From the NCBI GenBank assembly GCA_947169005.1, contig CAMVOG010000010.1, positions 1-21,827 on the forward strand: a DNA stretch of 21,827 bases, given 5' to 3'. The DNA comes from an uncultured Clostridia bacterium (GTDB lineage: Bacteria; Bacillota; Clostridia; Oscillospirales; Oscillospiraceae). The notes under the pieces are model-generated. The model ran no database searches. It saw only the letters and a program-made list of their open reading frames with translations, and had not been told where the DNA came from. Numbering within the stretch: position 1 is the first letter of the stretch; every line of letters begins with the position of its first letter. This document shows, piece after piece, positions 7,313-15,148 of the stretch. The position numbers were made by a program, and so were the translations under genes.

Positions 7313-7947
7313 TTGATCATCTCCAGTGCCGCCATCACTCTCTTGGTGGTCTCTTCCACACTGGCCGTACCGTCGATGGGGAGGAGCTTGCCCCGCTCTT
7401 TGTAGAAGCCGATGATGGGCTCCGTCTCCGCGTGGTACACAGCCAGGCGCTGGCGCACCGTCTCCGGGCGGTCGTCGTCACGAATAACGAGCTTGTCGCC
7501 GCAGACGTCGCACACGTCTTCCACTTTGGGAGGATTCGCTTCGATATTATAGCTTGCTCCGCACTTGTTGCAGACGCGTCTGCCCTGCATGCGGTGCTCG
7601 ATCTCTTCGTCGGAGATCTCGATGGAGACAGCCGCGTCGATCACGACGCCCATCTTCTCCAGCATCTCCGCCTGGACCAGCGTTCTGGGCATACCGTCCA
7701 GAATGTAGCCGGCCTTGAACTCGTCCTTGGCCAGGAAATCCTTTACGACGCCGATGACGATCTCGTCCGGGACGAGCTTGCCGGCGTCCATATACTCCTT
7801 GGCCTGCAGGCCGACGGGCAGACCTTCCTTGATCGCGGTGCGGAGGATGTGGCCGGTGGAGAGGGTGGGGATGTTCAGGCTCGCGCTGATCTTGGCGGCC
7901 TGGGTGCCCTTACCCGCGCCGGGAGGGCCGAGCATAATAAGGTTCAT
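7309..7947 (-). CDS. adk: Adenylate kinase (zinc-LID type)
   Basis: Adenylate kinase interconverts ATP + AMP and 2 ADP. The 212-residue long-form enzyme has the P-loop GPPGAGKGT (8-15), the AMP-binding region and a zinc LID with Cys126, Cys129, Cys146 and Cys149, followed by RDDDRPETVRQRL. Two positions differ from the usual family pattern: TGHILR (His33) replaces the common TGDM[LF]R, and DGMPRT (Met86) replaces DGFPRT. The remaining catalytic arginines look present. It sits 21 nt after secY and overlaps map by 4 nt. Confidence 0.96.
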   Translation of the reverse strand: MNLIMLGPPGAGKGTQAAKISASLNIPTLSTGHILRTAIKEGLPVGLQAKEYMDAGKLVPDEIVIGVVKDFLAKDEFKAGYILDGMPRTLVQAEMLEKMGVVIDAAVSIEISDEEIEHRMQGRRVCNKCGASYNIEANPPKVEDVCDVCGDKLVIRDDDRPETVRQRLAVYHAETEPIIGFYKERGKLLPIDGTASVEETTKRVMAALEMIK

Positions 7948-7968
7948 ACCGATCTCACTCCTTTGCGA

Positions 7969-9255
7969 TCACTCAAGGAAGCCCTTGTAGTGGCGCATCA
8001 TCATCTGGGTCTCCAGGCTCTGCACGATCTCGAGGGCAACGCCCACGACGATGATGATGGAGGTACCGCCCAGATAAATGCTGCTCATGTTGGTGAACTT
8101 ACTGAAGAGGATGGGCAGCACGCAGACGATGCCCAGATAAATGGCGCCGAAGAGCGTGATGCGGCCCAGCACCTTGGAGATAAACTCGCTGGTGGGGCGG
8201 CCGGCGCGGAAGCCGGGGATGAAGCCGCCGTTCTTCTTCAGGTTGTTCGCGATCTCGATGGGATTGAACTGGATGGTGGCATAGAAGTAGCTGAAGGCGA
8301 TGATCAGCAGGAAGTAGATGATCATATACAGGACACTGGTGGTGTCGATCGCCGACAGGAAGCCATGCCAGAAGGTCCCCTCCGCCGGAGCGGGGAAGAA
8401 GGCCGCGATGGTGGCCGGCAGAGACGCGATGCTCTGGGCGAAGATGACGGGCATGACGCCGGACATATTCACCTTGACGGGCAGGTGCGTGCTCTGGCCG
8501 CCGTACATCTTCCGGCCAACGACGCGCTTGGAATACTGGATCGGGATGCGGCGCTCCGCCTTGCTGACGAAGACGATGAGAACCACAATCACGATGACGC
8601 CGATAACGATGGCCAGGAAGCCGATCCAGGACAGGGCGCCGGTGGTCAGATTGGTAACGAGGGTGACCACGGCGGTGGGCAGTCTGGAAATGATGCTGGC
8701 GAAGAGGATAACGGAGATGCCGTTGCCGATACCGAACTCGGTGATCTGCTCGCCCATCCACATCAGCAGGGAAGCGCCTGCCACGAAGGTGAGGATGATG
8801 ACGACAGCGGGCAGGAAGCCGGTGTTCTCGCCGAGGATGCCGTAGTTGCGGCACATCATGAAGTAACCGAAGCCCTGCAGCAGGCCGATGATAACGGTAG
8901 CGTAACGGGTGATGGAGGCGATCTTCTTGCGGCCCTCCTCGCCGCCCTCCTTCTGCAGTCTTTCGAGAGCAGGGATGGCGATGCAGAGGAGCTGCATGAT
9001 GATCGACGCGTTGATATAGGGCTGGATGGACAGCGCAAAAATGGTGCCGTGAGAGAAAGCGCTGCCGCTCATGGCGTTGACCAGGCCCAGAACGGTGTTC
9101 TGGAGCTGGCCGAAATAGGTGTTCAGCAGCTCGGTGTCAATGTAAGGAACCGGAACAGCGTTACCGATACGGTAAAGGAGGATGATAAACAGGGTAAACA
9201 GGATCTTCTTCCTCAGCTCTTCGATCTTCCACGCGTTTCTGAATACCTGGAACAT
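7969..9255 (-). CDS. secY: Protein translocase subunit SecY
   Basis: SecY is the pore of the SecYEG channel that exports unfolded proteins and inserts membrane proteins. The 428 residues are very hydrophobic with about ten membrane helices; recognisable points are the N-terminal KKILFTLFIILLYRIG, the plug-side PYIDTELL region, the cytoplasmic loop KAERRIPIQYSKR and the C-terminal cytoplasmic VQSLETQMMMRHYKGFL. The ATG directly follows the rplO stop (TAAATG), implying coupled translation. Length is usual for Bacillota. Confidence 0.97.
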   Translation of the reverse strand: MFQVFRNAWKIEELRKKILFTLFIILLYRIGNAVPVPYIDTELLNTYFGQLQNTVLGLVNAMSGSAFSHGTIFALSIQPYINASIIMQLLCIAIPALERLQKEGGEEGRKKIASITRYATVIIGLLQGFGYFMMCRNYGILGENTGFLPAVVIILTFVAGASLLMWMGEQITEFGIGNGISVILFASIISRLPTAVVTLVTNLTTGALSWIGFLAIVIGVIVIVVLIVFVSKAERRIPIQYSKRVVGRKMYGGQSTHLPVKVNMSGVMPVIFAQSIASLPATIAAFFPAPAEGTFWHGFLSAIDTTSVLYMIIYFLLIIAFSYFYATIQFNPIEIANNLKKNGGFIPGFRAGRPTSEFISKVLGRITLFGAIYLGIVCVLPILFSKFTNMSSIYLGGTSIIIVVGVALEIVQSLETQMMMRHYKGFLE

Positions 9256-9696
9256 TTACACCACCTCGGTCTTTCCGCCTGCCGCCTCGATCTTGGTTTT
9301 AGCACTCTCGGAGAAAGCGGACGCCTTCACGGTCAGCTTCTTGGTGATTTCCCCGTTGCCGAGGATCTTGACGCCGTAGACGCACTTGGAGAGGATGCCG
9401 GCCTCCAGCAGGGCGGCCGCGTCAACGACGGCGCCGTCGTCAAACTTATCCAGGGCGGAAACGTTCACCGCCTCCAGGGGCTTGGCGAAGATGTTGTTGA
9501 AGCCTCTCTTGGGCAGACGGCGGGCGAGGGGCATCTGGCCGCCTTCGAAGCCGATACGGACGCCGCCGCCGCTTCTGGCCTTCTGGCCCTTATGGCCGCG
9601 GCCCGCGGTCTTGCCGTTGCCGGTGCCGGCGCCTCTGCCCTTGCGCTTGGTCTCCTTCACGGAGCCGGGAGCGGGACTCAGTTCATGCAAATTCAT
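9256..9696 (-). CDS. rplO: 50S ribosomal protein L15 (uL15)
   Basis: L15 is a late-assembly large-subunit protein. The 146 residues have the usual extended, glycine- and basic-rich N-terminal arm (KRKGRGAGTGNGKTAGRGHK) that threads into 23S rRNA, then the globular domain with FEGGQMPLARRLPKRGFNN. Length is standard. It directly abuts secY and follows rpmD by 13 nt. Confidence 0.97.
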   Translation of the reverse strand: MNLHELSPAPGSVKETKRKGRGAGTGNGKTAGRGHKGQKARSGGGVRIGFEGGQMPLARRLPKRGFNNIFAKPLEAVNVSALDKFDDGAVVDAAALLEAGILSKCVYGVKILGNGEITKKLTVKASAFSESAKTKIEAAGGKTEVV

Positions 9697-9709
9697 TTTG
9701 TCGCCCTCC

Positions 9710-9889
9710 TTATTCCTCAGTCACCTGAAGCAGATAACCGATCTGGGCGATCTTGCCTCTGGTCTGTTCGTTATCGGGCTGCACGGTCACGTTGCCGATC
9801 TTTCTGAGCCCGAGAGAATTGGCAGTAGCGATATGCTTATCCAGTCTGCCGTTCAAGCTCTTGACGAGCTTGATCTTAAGCTTAGCCAT
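9710..9889 (-). CDS. rpmD: 50S ribosomal protein L30 (uL30)
   Basis: This small gene reads as 59 residues beginning MAKLKIKLVKSLNGR and containing the family segment SLGLRKIGNVTVQPDN, ending YLLQVTEE. It is the short bacterial L30, which binds 23S rRNA near the 5S region. The ATG at 9889 is preceded by AAGGAGGG 5 nt upstream and lies 12 nt after rpsE. The position between rpsE and rplO is the canonical spc-operon place. Confidence 0.96.
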   Translation of the reverse strand: MAKLKIKLVKSLNGRLDKHIATANSLGLRKIGNVTVQPDNEQTRGKIAQIGYLLQVTEE

Positions 9890-9901
9890 GTCAAGCCCTC
9901 C

Positions 9902-10414
9902 TTATCTGATGTCTTCAGGGGCCTTGCCTCTGATCTTGGCGACCTGCTCGACGTTTCTCAGAGTCATAAGGCCCTGCATGGTGGCGGCAACGACGTTGTT
10001 GGGGTTGTTGGTGCGCAGGCACTTGGTACGGATGTTCTTGATACCGGCCGCCTCGACCACCGCACGGACGGCGCCGCCGGCGATAACGCCGGTGCCTTCG
10101 GGGGCGGGCTTGAGCAGCACGCGCCCGGCGCCGAACACGCCGATGATCTCGTGAGGAATGGTGGTGCCATCCAGCACGATGGTGGTCAGGTTCTTCTTGG
10201 CATCCTCAATACCCTTGCGGATGGCCTCGGAAACCTCGGCGGCCTTGCCGAGTCCGTAGCCGACCTTGCCCTTGCCGTCGCCGACGACGACCAGCGCGGA
10301 GAACTTCATGATGCGTCCGCCCTTAACGGTCTTGGAAACGCGGTTGAGGGAAACGACCTTTTCGATATACTCGGACTGAGCGGCATCCTGGTTTCTGTTG
10401 TTATTGTAAGCCAT
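9902..10414 (-). CDS. rpsE: 30S ribosomal protein S5 (uS5)
   Basis: S5 contributes to decoding accuracy and the mRNA entry helicase activity. The 170 residues include a double-stranded-RNA-binding-like N-terminal domain with KTVKGGRIMKFSALVVVGD and GKGKVGYGLGKA, and a C-terminal domain with GAGRVLLKPAPEGTGVIAGG. The N-terminal tail (YNNNRNQDAAQSEY) is somewhat Asn/Gln rich. Standard length; it lies between rplR and rpmD. Confidence 0.97.
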   Translation of the reverse strand: MAYNNNRNQDAAQSEYIEKVVSLNRVSKTVKGGRIMKFSALVVVGDGKGKVGYGLGKAAEVSEAIRKGIEDAKKNLTTIVLDGTTIPHEIIGVFGAGRVLLKPAPEGTGVIAGGAVRAVVEAAGIKNIRTKCLRTNNPNNVVAATMQGLMTLRNVEQVAKIRGKAPEDIR

Positions 10415-10431
10415 GTTCGATCTCCTTCCCC

Positions 10432-10791
10432 TTAGAACTTGAGGCCGCCCTCGCGGGCGCCTTCCGCCAGGCTCTGGACGCGGCCGTGATAGACGTAACC
10501 GCCGCGGTCAAAGACCACTTCGGTGATGCCCTTGGCGACAGCGCGCTCAGCGACCGTCTGGCCGACCTTCTTGGCGGCGTCGCAGTTGCCGCCGGTCATG
10601 CCGAAGTCCTTCTCGACGGAGGAAGCGGAGACCAGGGTCTTGCCGCTGACGTCGTCGATGACCTGGGCGTAGATGTGGTTCAGGCTTCTGAACACGTTGA
10701 GTCTGGGTCTCTCGGGCGTACCGGAGATCTTCGCCCTTACTCTCTTATGGCGCTTGAGTCTCTGCGCCTTGGTATCAGGTCTTTTAATCAT
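10432..10791 (-). CDS. rplR: 50S ribosomal protein L18 (uL18)
   Basis: L18 binds 5S rRNA and helps dock it into the large subunit with L5. The 119 residues open with a basic arm (RPDTKAQRLKRHKRVRAK) followed by the conserved GTPERPRLNVFRSLNHIYAQ and end in the family signature FDRGGYVYHGRVQSLAEGAR. Length is typical. It is 16 nt from rplF and 17 nt from rpsE. Confidence 0.97.
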   Translation of the reverse strand: MIKRPDTKAQRLKRHKRVRAKISGTPERPRLNVFRSLNHIYAQVIDDVSGKTLVSASSVEKDFGMTGGNCDAAKKVGQTVAERAVAKGITEVVFDRGGYVYHGRVQSLAEGAREGGLKF

Positions 10792-10807
10792 TTAGGTACA
10801 CCTCCCA

Positions 10808-11350
10808 TTACTTACCGCCGGTCTTGCCTTCCTTGCGGCGGATGACTTCGTCAGCGTACTTGATGCCCTTGCCCTTGTAAGGCTCGGGGGGTCTGCGCTT
10901 GCGAACGTCCGCGGCAAACTGGCCGACCAGCTGCTTATCGATACCGTTGATGACGATCTTGTTGGGATCAGGCACGTCGATGGTGATGCCGTCGATCTCA
11001 TCGACCGTGACCTGGTGAGAAAAGCCCAGGTTCATGACGAGCTGCTTGCCCGTCTTCTGCACTCTGTAGCCCACGCCGTTGACCTCCAGTTCCTTCTTGA
11101 AGCCGTGGGTGACGCCCTCCACCATGTTGGCGATGAGGGTGCGGGACAGACCGTGCAGGGAGCGATTCTGCTTTTCATCGTTGGGTCTCTCAACGGTCAC
11201 GACGCCCGCGTCGACCTTCACGGTCATGGCGGGATGGATCTTTCTCTCCAGCGTGCCCTTGGGACCCTTGACGGTGACGAGGTTGCCCTCGCCGACCTTG
11301 ACCTCCACTCCGGCGGGAATGGCGATGGGAGCTCTACCGATTCTTGACAT
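10808..11350 (-). CDS. rplF: 50S ribosomal protein L6 (uL6)
   Basis: L6 lies near the sarcin-ricin loop and the factor-binding site of the large subunit. The 180 residues comprise two similar domains; visible marks are MSRIGRAPIAIPAGV, VTVKGPKGTL, LIANMVEGVTHGFKKEL and the C-terminal signature RKRRPPEPYKGKGIKY. Length is standard. It follows rpsH by 15 nt. Confidence 0.97.
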   Translation of the reverse strand: MSRIGRAPIAIPAGVEVKVGEGNLVTVKGPKGTLERKIHPAMTVKVDAGVVTVERPNDEKQNRSLHGLSRTLIANMVEGVTHGFKKELEVNGVGYRVQKTGKQLVMNLGFSHQVTVDEIDGITIDVPDPNKIVINGIDKQLVGQFAADVRKRRPPEPYKGKGIKYADEVIRRKEGKTGGK

Positions 11351-11365
11351 TGTTCCCTGCCCCCC

Positions 11366-11764
11366 TTACCAGACGAACGCAAGGACTTCGCCGCCGACAT
11401 GCGCTTCGCGCGCCTTCTTGTCGGTCATGACGCCCTTGGAGGTGGAGATGATGGCGATACCCAGGCCCTTGAGAACGCGGGGCAGCTCGTCGGCGCCGGC
11501 GTAAACGCGCAGGCCGGGCTTGCTGACTCTTCTCAGGCCGGAGATCACCGCTTCTTTACCGGCGTTGTACTTCAGAGCGACGCGAATGACGCCCTGGGTA
11601 CCGTCGTCGATGATCTGGAAGTTCTTGATATACCCTTCCTCCTGGAGAATGCCGGCAATGGCCTTCTTCATGTTGGAGGCGGGGATATCAACCGTGTCGT
11701 GCTTTGCGGAATTGGCGTTGCGGATTCTGGTGAGCATATCCGCAATGGGGTCCGTGATCTGCAT
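11366..11764 (-). CDS. rpsH: 30S ribosomal protein S8 (uS8)
   Basis: S8 is a primary binder of helix 21 of 16S rRNA and, in E. coli, the translational repressor of the spc operon. The 132 residues start MQITDPIADMLTRIRNAN and end with the signature STSKGVMTDKKAREAHVGGE. I chose the ATG at 11764 because it gives the family N-terminus and has an AAGGAGG site 10 nt upstream; the in-frame extension to 11875 would read through the spacer. An unusually long 159-nt spacer separates it from rpsN. Confidence 0.96.
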   Translation of the reverse strand: MQITDPIADMLTRIRNANSAKHDTVDIPASNMKKAIAGILQEEGYIKNFQIIDDGTQGVIRVALKYNAGKEAVISGLRRVSKPGLRVYAGADELPRVLKGLGIAIISTSKGVMTDKKAREAHVGGEVLAFVW

Positions 11765-11923
11765 TGTAGTATATCCTCCTTGTTTAGAGTTACAGGCACT
11801 AACCTGTTCAGGCAGCGAGGTATCACAACCAATGTCCCGCGCCTTCCGGGCCGGCTGCCCGGCTCTTGCGGGCAATTGGAAATGACCTTTCGCCGTCCTA
11901 TTGACGAATTGTGTTTCCCGGGC
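11765..11923 (-). other. Long rpsN-rpsH spacer with GC hairpin
   Basis: This 159-nt non-coding gap is about ten times longer than most spacers in the operon. It holds a 6-bp perfect stem (11846-11851 with 11857-11862, loop of 5) and lacks both a U-run and a recognisable promoter. The segment 11837-11863 resembles 18345-18368 in the other long internal spacer. A ribosomal-protein binding site or processing site is possible; the sequence alone does not show it. Confidence 0.4.
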
Positions 11924-12109
11924 TTACCAGGAGGCCTTCTTCACGCCGGGGAGCTGGCCCTTGTAGGCGAGCTCGCGGAAGCAGATACGGCAGATGCCGT
12001 AGTCACGCAGGTAGGCGTGGGGGCGGCCGCAGATCTTGCATCTGTTATAGCGGCGGCTGGAGAACTTGGGAGTCCTCTGCTGCTTCAGGATCATAGATTT
12101 CTTAGCCAT
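11924..12109 (-). CDS. rpsN: 30S ribosomal protein S14 type Z (uS14)
   Basis: S14 is located in the 30S head. The 61-residue form is the short zinc-binding type, with Cys24, Cys27, Cys40 and Cys43 (CKIC and CRIC) coordinating zinc. It starts MAKKSMILKQQRTPKFSSR and ends GQLPGVKKASW, as in other Bacillota. An AGGAGGAG site precedes the ATG. It is in the standard place after rplE. Confidence 0.97.
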   Translation of the reverse strand: MAKKSMILKQQRTPKFSSRRYNRCKICGRPHAYLRDYGICRICFRELAYKGQLPGVKKASW

Positions 12110-12124
12110 GACTCTTTCTCCTCC

Positions 12125-12667
12125 TTAAGCCTGGGTGAAGGGAGCGCCCAGCAGGCTGAGCATCTCTCTCGCTTCCTCATCGGTCTGGGCGGTCGTGCAG
12201 ATGACGATGTCCATGCCGCGGATCTTGTCGATCTTGTCATACTCGATCTCGGGGAAGATCAGCTGCTCCTTGATGCCCAGGGCGTAGTTGCCTCTGCCGT
12301 CGAAGGAGTTGGGGTTGATGCCGCGGAAGTCACGCACACGGGGCAGGGCCACGTTGAGCAGTCTGTCCAGGAACTCCCACATACGGTCGTGGCGAAGGGT
12401 GACCTTCACGCCGACGGGCATACCCTCTCTGACCTTGAAGTTGGCCACGGACTTTCTCGCCTTGGTCACGACGGCGTGCTGGCCGGTGATGGCGGAAATC
12501 TCATTGACCACGGCGTCCAGACCCTTGGCGTTGTCCTTCACGTCGCCGCAGCCCACGTTGACCACGATCTTCTCCAGGCGGGGGATCTGCATGGGGCTCT
12601 TGTACTCGAACTTCTTCATCAGCGCGGGAGCGACATCCTCCACGTACTTCTTGTTCATTCTCGTCAT
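12125..12667 (-). CDS. rplE: 50S ribosomal protein L5 (uL5)
   Basis: L5 binds 5S rRNA and forms part of an intersubunit bridge. The 180 residues start MTRMNKKYVEDVAPALMKKF; I kept the first ATG because GGGAGG lies 10 nt upstream. Conserved marks are QIPRLEKIVVNVGCGD, ITGQHAVVTKARKSVANFKV, LPRVRDFRGINPNSFDGRGN and GMDIVICTTAQTDEEAREML. Length is standard; spacers are 15-16 nt on each side. Confidence 0.97.
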   Translation of the reverse strand: MTRMNKKYVEDVAPALMKKFEYKSPMQIPRLEKIVVNVGCGDVKDNAKGLDAVVNEISAITGQHAVVTKARKSVANFKVREGMPVGVKVTLRHDRMWEFLDRLLNVALPRVRDFRGINPNSFDGRGNYALGIKEQLIFPEIEYDKIDKIRGMDIVICTTAQTDEEAREMLSLLGAPFTQA

Positions 12668-12683
12668 AGTCGTTTATCCTCCC

Positions 12684-12992
12684 TTAAATGGTCTCGCCGC
12701 ACTTCTTGCAGACGCGGACCTTGGAGCCATCCTCCATGATCTTGTACGCCGCTCTCGTGGGCTTGCTGCACTTGGGGCAGATACGCATGACCTTGGAGGC
12801 GTAGATGGGAGTTTCCATCTTGATGATGCCGCCCTCCTCGCCCTGCTTGCGGGGCTTCTTGTGCTTCTGGGCGACGTTGACGCCCTCGATGATGAGCTTG
12901 CCGTTCTTCGGGTCGGCACGGAGGACCTTGCCCTCCTTGCCCTTGTCCTTGCCGGACAGGACCACAACGGTATCGTCTTTTCTGATTTTCAT
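12684..12992 (-). CDS. rplX: 50S ribosomal protein L24 with zinc-ribbon Cys pairs (uL24)
   Basis: L24 initiates large-subunit assembly at the 5' region of 23S rRNA. The 102 residues carry an N-terminal KOW motif (DTVVVLSGKDKGKEGKVLRA) and the basic AQKHKKPRKQGEEGG loop. The C-terminal part contains CPKC (72-75) and CKKC (95-98), so this L24 is the cysteine-containing variant likely to bind zinc, unlike the E. coli protein. It lies between rplN and rplE. Confidence 0.96.
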   Translation of the reverse strand: MKIRKDDTVVVLSGKDKGKEGKVLRADPKNGKLIIEGVNVAQKHKKPRKQGEEGGIIKMETPIYASKVMRICPKCSKPTRAAYKIMEDGSKVRVCKKCGETI

Positions 12993-13007
12993 GTCTCTGC
13001 CTCCCCC

Positions 13008-13376
13008 TTAAATAACTTCCGGGGCGAGGGACAGGATCTTCATGTAATCCTTGTCACGCAGCTCCCTGGCGACGGGCCCAAAGATACGGGTCCCTCTCGG
13101 GTTCTTGTCGTCCCTGATGAGGACGGCGGCGTTCTCGTCGAAGCGGACGTAGGTGCCGTCCGCGCGGCGGACTCCCTTGGCGGAGCGGACGATCACGGCC
13201 TTGACGACCTCGCCCTTCTTCACGGTGCCGCCGGGGGCCGCCTTGCGGACAGACGCCACGATCACGTCACCGATGTTGCCGTATTTTCTCTTGGAGCCGC
13301 CCAGCACACGAATGCACTTGATCTCTTTGGCGCCGGTGTTGTCGGCGACCTTCAGATAGGTTTCCTGCTGAATCAT
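13008..13376 (-). CDS. rplN: 50S ribosomal protein L14 (uL14)
   Basis: L14 sits at the subunit interface and is the docking site for the silencing factor RsfS. The 122 residues match the standard length and contain KVADNTGAKEIKCIRVLGG, the GDVIVASVRKAAPGGTVKKG segment and the end RDKDYMKILSLAPEVI. A GGAGGGG site precedes the ATG. It follows rpsQ by 12 nt. Confidence 0.98.
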   Translation of the reverse strand: MIQQETYLKVADNTGAKEIKCIRVLGGSKRKYGNIGDVIVASVRKAAPGGTVKKGEVVKAVIVRSAKGVRRADGTYVRFDENAAVLIRDDKNPRGTRIFGPVARELRDKDYMKILSLAPEVI

Positions 13377-13388
13377 TGTGGCCCCTCC

Positions 13389-13655
13389 TTACTTCGCTTT
13401 TTCGATGATCTCGACCAGGCGCCATCTCTTGTCCTTGGAAAGGGGTCTGGTCTCCATCACTCTCCCAGTATCGCCGACACCGCACTCGTTGTTCTCGTCG
13501 TGGGCCTTCAGCTTGTAGGTCCTCTTGATGATCTTCTTGTAGAGCGGATGGGCAACGCGGTCCTCCACCGCGACGACAATGGTCTTATCCATCTTGTCGG
13601 AAATGACCTTGCCGGTTCTGGTCTTTCTGGAAGTCGTTCTTTCACTCATGTCCAT
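13389..13655 (-). CDS. rpsQ: 30S ribosomal protein S17 (uS17)
   Basis: S17 is an OB-fold primary binder of the 16S 5' domain. The 88 residues include KTRTGKVISDKMDKTIVVAV, HPLYKKIIKRTYKLKAHDE and the end DKRWRLVEIIEKAK. Two ATGs are possible; I chose 13655 because AAGGAG lies 5 nt upstream, although 13649 (MSERTT) is also plausible. It lies 9 nt after rpmC. Confidence 0.96.
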   Translation of the reverse strand: MDMSERTTSRKTRTGKVISDKMDKTIVVAVEDRVAHPLYKKIIKRTYKLKAHDENNECGVGDTGRVMETRPLSKDKRWRLVEIIEKAK

Positions 13656-13664
13656 TCACTCTCC

Positions 13665-13859
13665 TTACCGCCCAAGCTCTTTTTCGCGGATAACGGTCTT
13701 GACTCTGGCAATATTTTTCTTGACTTCGGCAATCTTGATGGGGTTGTCGAGCTGGTTGGTCGCGTGCTGCATCCGCAGGAAGAACAGGTCCTTCTTCAGG
13801 TCGAGCAGCTTGGCGTTCAGTTCCTCGGCGGTCAGGCCGCGCACTTCACTTGCCTTCAT
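13665..13859 (-). CDS. rpmC: 50S ribosomal protein L29 (uL29)
   Basis: L29 is a small two-helix protein near the tunnel exit where chaperones and SRP dock. The family pattern is clear: MKASEVRGLTAEELNAKLLD, then LKKDLFFLRMQHATNQLDNP and IARVKTVIREKELG. Two adjacent ATGs exist (13862 and 13859); I chose 13859 since relatives begin MK, giving 64 residues and a TGATG overlap with rplP that mirrors the rpsC-rplP junction. Confidence 0.95.
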   Translation of the reverse strand: MKASEVRGLTAEELNAKLLDLKKDLFFLRMQHATNQLDNPIKIAEVKKNIARVKTVIREKELGR

Positions 13860-14287
13860 CATTCTTCACCACCTGTCTCGGTTTCACGGGCGACGATCTT
13901 CGTCTTGCAGGGCAGCTTGTGCCCGGCCAGACGCAGGGCCTCGCGGGCCACGTCCTCGGTCACGCCGGCGATCTCAAAGAGAACTCTGCCGGGCTTGACG
14001 ACGGCGACCCAGTACTCGGGGAAGCCTTTACCGGAGCCCATACGGGTCTCAGCGGGCTTCTGAGTGACGGGCTTATCGGGGAAGATCTTGATCCACACCT
14101 GGCCGCCTCTCTTGATATAACGGGTCATGGCGATACGGGCCGCCTCGATCTGGTTGCTGGTAATCCAGCAGGGCTCGGTGGCCTGGATGCCGAACTCACC
14201 GTAGGTAACGGTATTGCCGCGGGTGGCCTTACCGGTCATGCGGCCTCTCTGCACCTTGCGGTACTTAACTCTCTTCGGCAGAAGCAT
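13859..14287 (-). CDS. rplP: 50S ribosomal protein L16 (uL16)
   Basis: L16 is a late-assembly protein that helps place aminoacyl-tRNA in the A site. The 142 residues begin MLLPKRVKYRKVQRGRMTGK and contain GEFGIQATEPCWITSNQIEA, RYIKRGGQVWIKIFPDKPVT and GSGKGFPEYWVAVVKPGRVL. The ATG shares one base with the rpsC stop (TGATG), so translation is probably coupled. The tail ends TETGGEE, slightly acidic. Confidence 0.97.
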   Translation of the reverse strand: MLLPKRVKYRKVQRGRMTGKATRGNTVTYGEFGIQATEPCWITSNQIEAARIAMTRYIKRGGQVWIKIFPDKPVTQKPAETRMGSGKGFPEYWVAVVKPGRVLFEIAGVTEDVAREALRLAGHKLPCKTKIVARETETGGEE

Positions 14288-15144
14288 CAGTTAGCTCCTC
14301 CTTCCTTGGGTGTTCCGTTGGGTCTGCCCTGACCCTGGGGTCTCGGGCCGCCCTGACGGGGGGCGAAGCCGCCGGGCCTGCGGTCCCCGCCGGGTCTCCG
14401 GTCACCGCCCGGACGGCGGTCACCCTGGCGGCGGTCCCCGCGGCGATTGTCGCGGCGGTCTCTGCGGTCATAGGGCTTGGTGGTATCCATGGTTCTGGGA
14501 GTGGTGCGCAGGGTCTGGCTGAGGATCTCGCCCTTGTAGATCCAGACCTTCACACCGATGCGGCCGTAGGTGGTGGCGGCCTCGGCGAAGCCGTACTCAA
14601 TGTCGGCTCTCAGGGTCTGCAGGGGGATGGTGCCCTCATGATAGCTCTCGGAACGGGCGATCTCGGCGCCGCCCAGACGGCCGGACACGGCCACCTTGAT
14701 GCCGCGCACACCCAGGCGCATGGCTCTGGACATGGCGTTCTTCATGGCGCGGCGGAAGGAGATACGCTTCTCCAGCTGCTGGGCGATGTTCTCGGCCACG
14801 AGCTGGGCGTTGATGTCGGGCTGCTTGACCTCGACGATGTTCAGGGAGACGGGCTTGCCCAGCTTCTTCTCCATGAGGAGGCGGAGCTTCTCGATCTCCG
14901 TGCCGCCCTTGCCGATCACGACGCCGGGGCGGGAGCAGTGGATATAGATCTTCACGCGGGCGTTGTCTCTCTCGATCTCGATCTTCGGAACGCCGGCGCC
15001 GTAAAGAGTCTTCTTCAGGAACTTGCGGATGTTATAGTCCTCAACGATGAGGTCGCCGACCTTCTCGTTTCTGGCGTACCAGCGGGAATCCCAGTCCTTG
15101 ATGACGCCGACTCTGAGGCCGTGGGGATTAACTTTCTGTCCCAT
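14287..15144 (-). CDS. rpsC: 30S ribosomal protein S3 with Arg/Gly-rich C-terminal tail (uS3)
   Basis: S3 lines the mRNA entry tunnel in the 30S head and takes part in the ribosomal helicase. The start MGQKVNPHGLRVGVIKDWDS has a GGAG site within the rplV end. The KH domain (VVIGKGG, 75-81) and the C-terminal domain (RLGGAEIARSE, then GRIGVKVWIYKGEIL) are normal up to about residue 215. Beyond it is a 60-70 residue low-complexity tail (to residue 285) with repeated RRPGGD units and RGD/RRDRRDNRR clusters, making the protein much longer than the 218-233 residues of typical S3. Confidence 0.97.
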   Translation of the reverse strand: MGQKVNPHGLRVGVIKDWDSRWYARNEKVGDLIVEDYNIRKFLKKTLYGAGVPKIEIERDNARVKIYIHCSRPGVVIGKGGTEIEKLRLLMEKKLGKPVSLNIVEVKQPDINAQLVAENIAQQLEKRISFRRAMKNAMSRAMRLGVRGIKVAVSGRLGGAEIARSESYHEGTIPLQTLRADIEYGFAEAATTYGRIGVKVWIYKGEILSQTLRTTPRTMDTTKPYDRRDRRDNRRGDRRQGDRRPGGDRRPGGDRRPGGFAPRQGGPRPQGQGRPNGTPKEGGAN

Positions 15145-15148
15145 GATC

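Noticed and set aside
11765..11923. Internal promoter before rpsH
   Set aside because: No -35/-10 pair with acceptable spacing was found on the minus strand.
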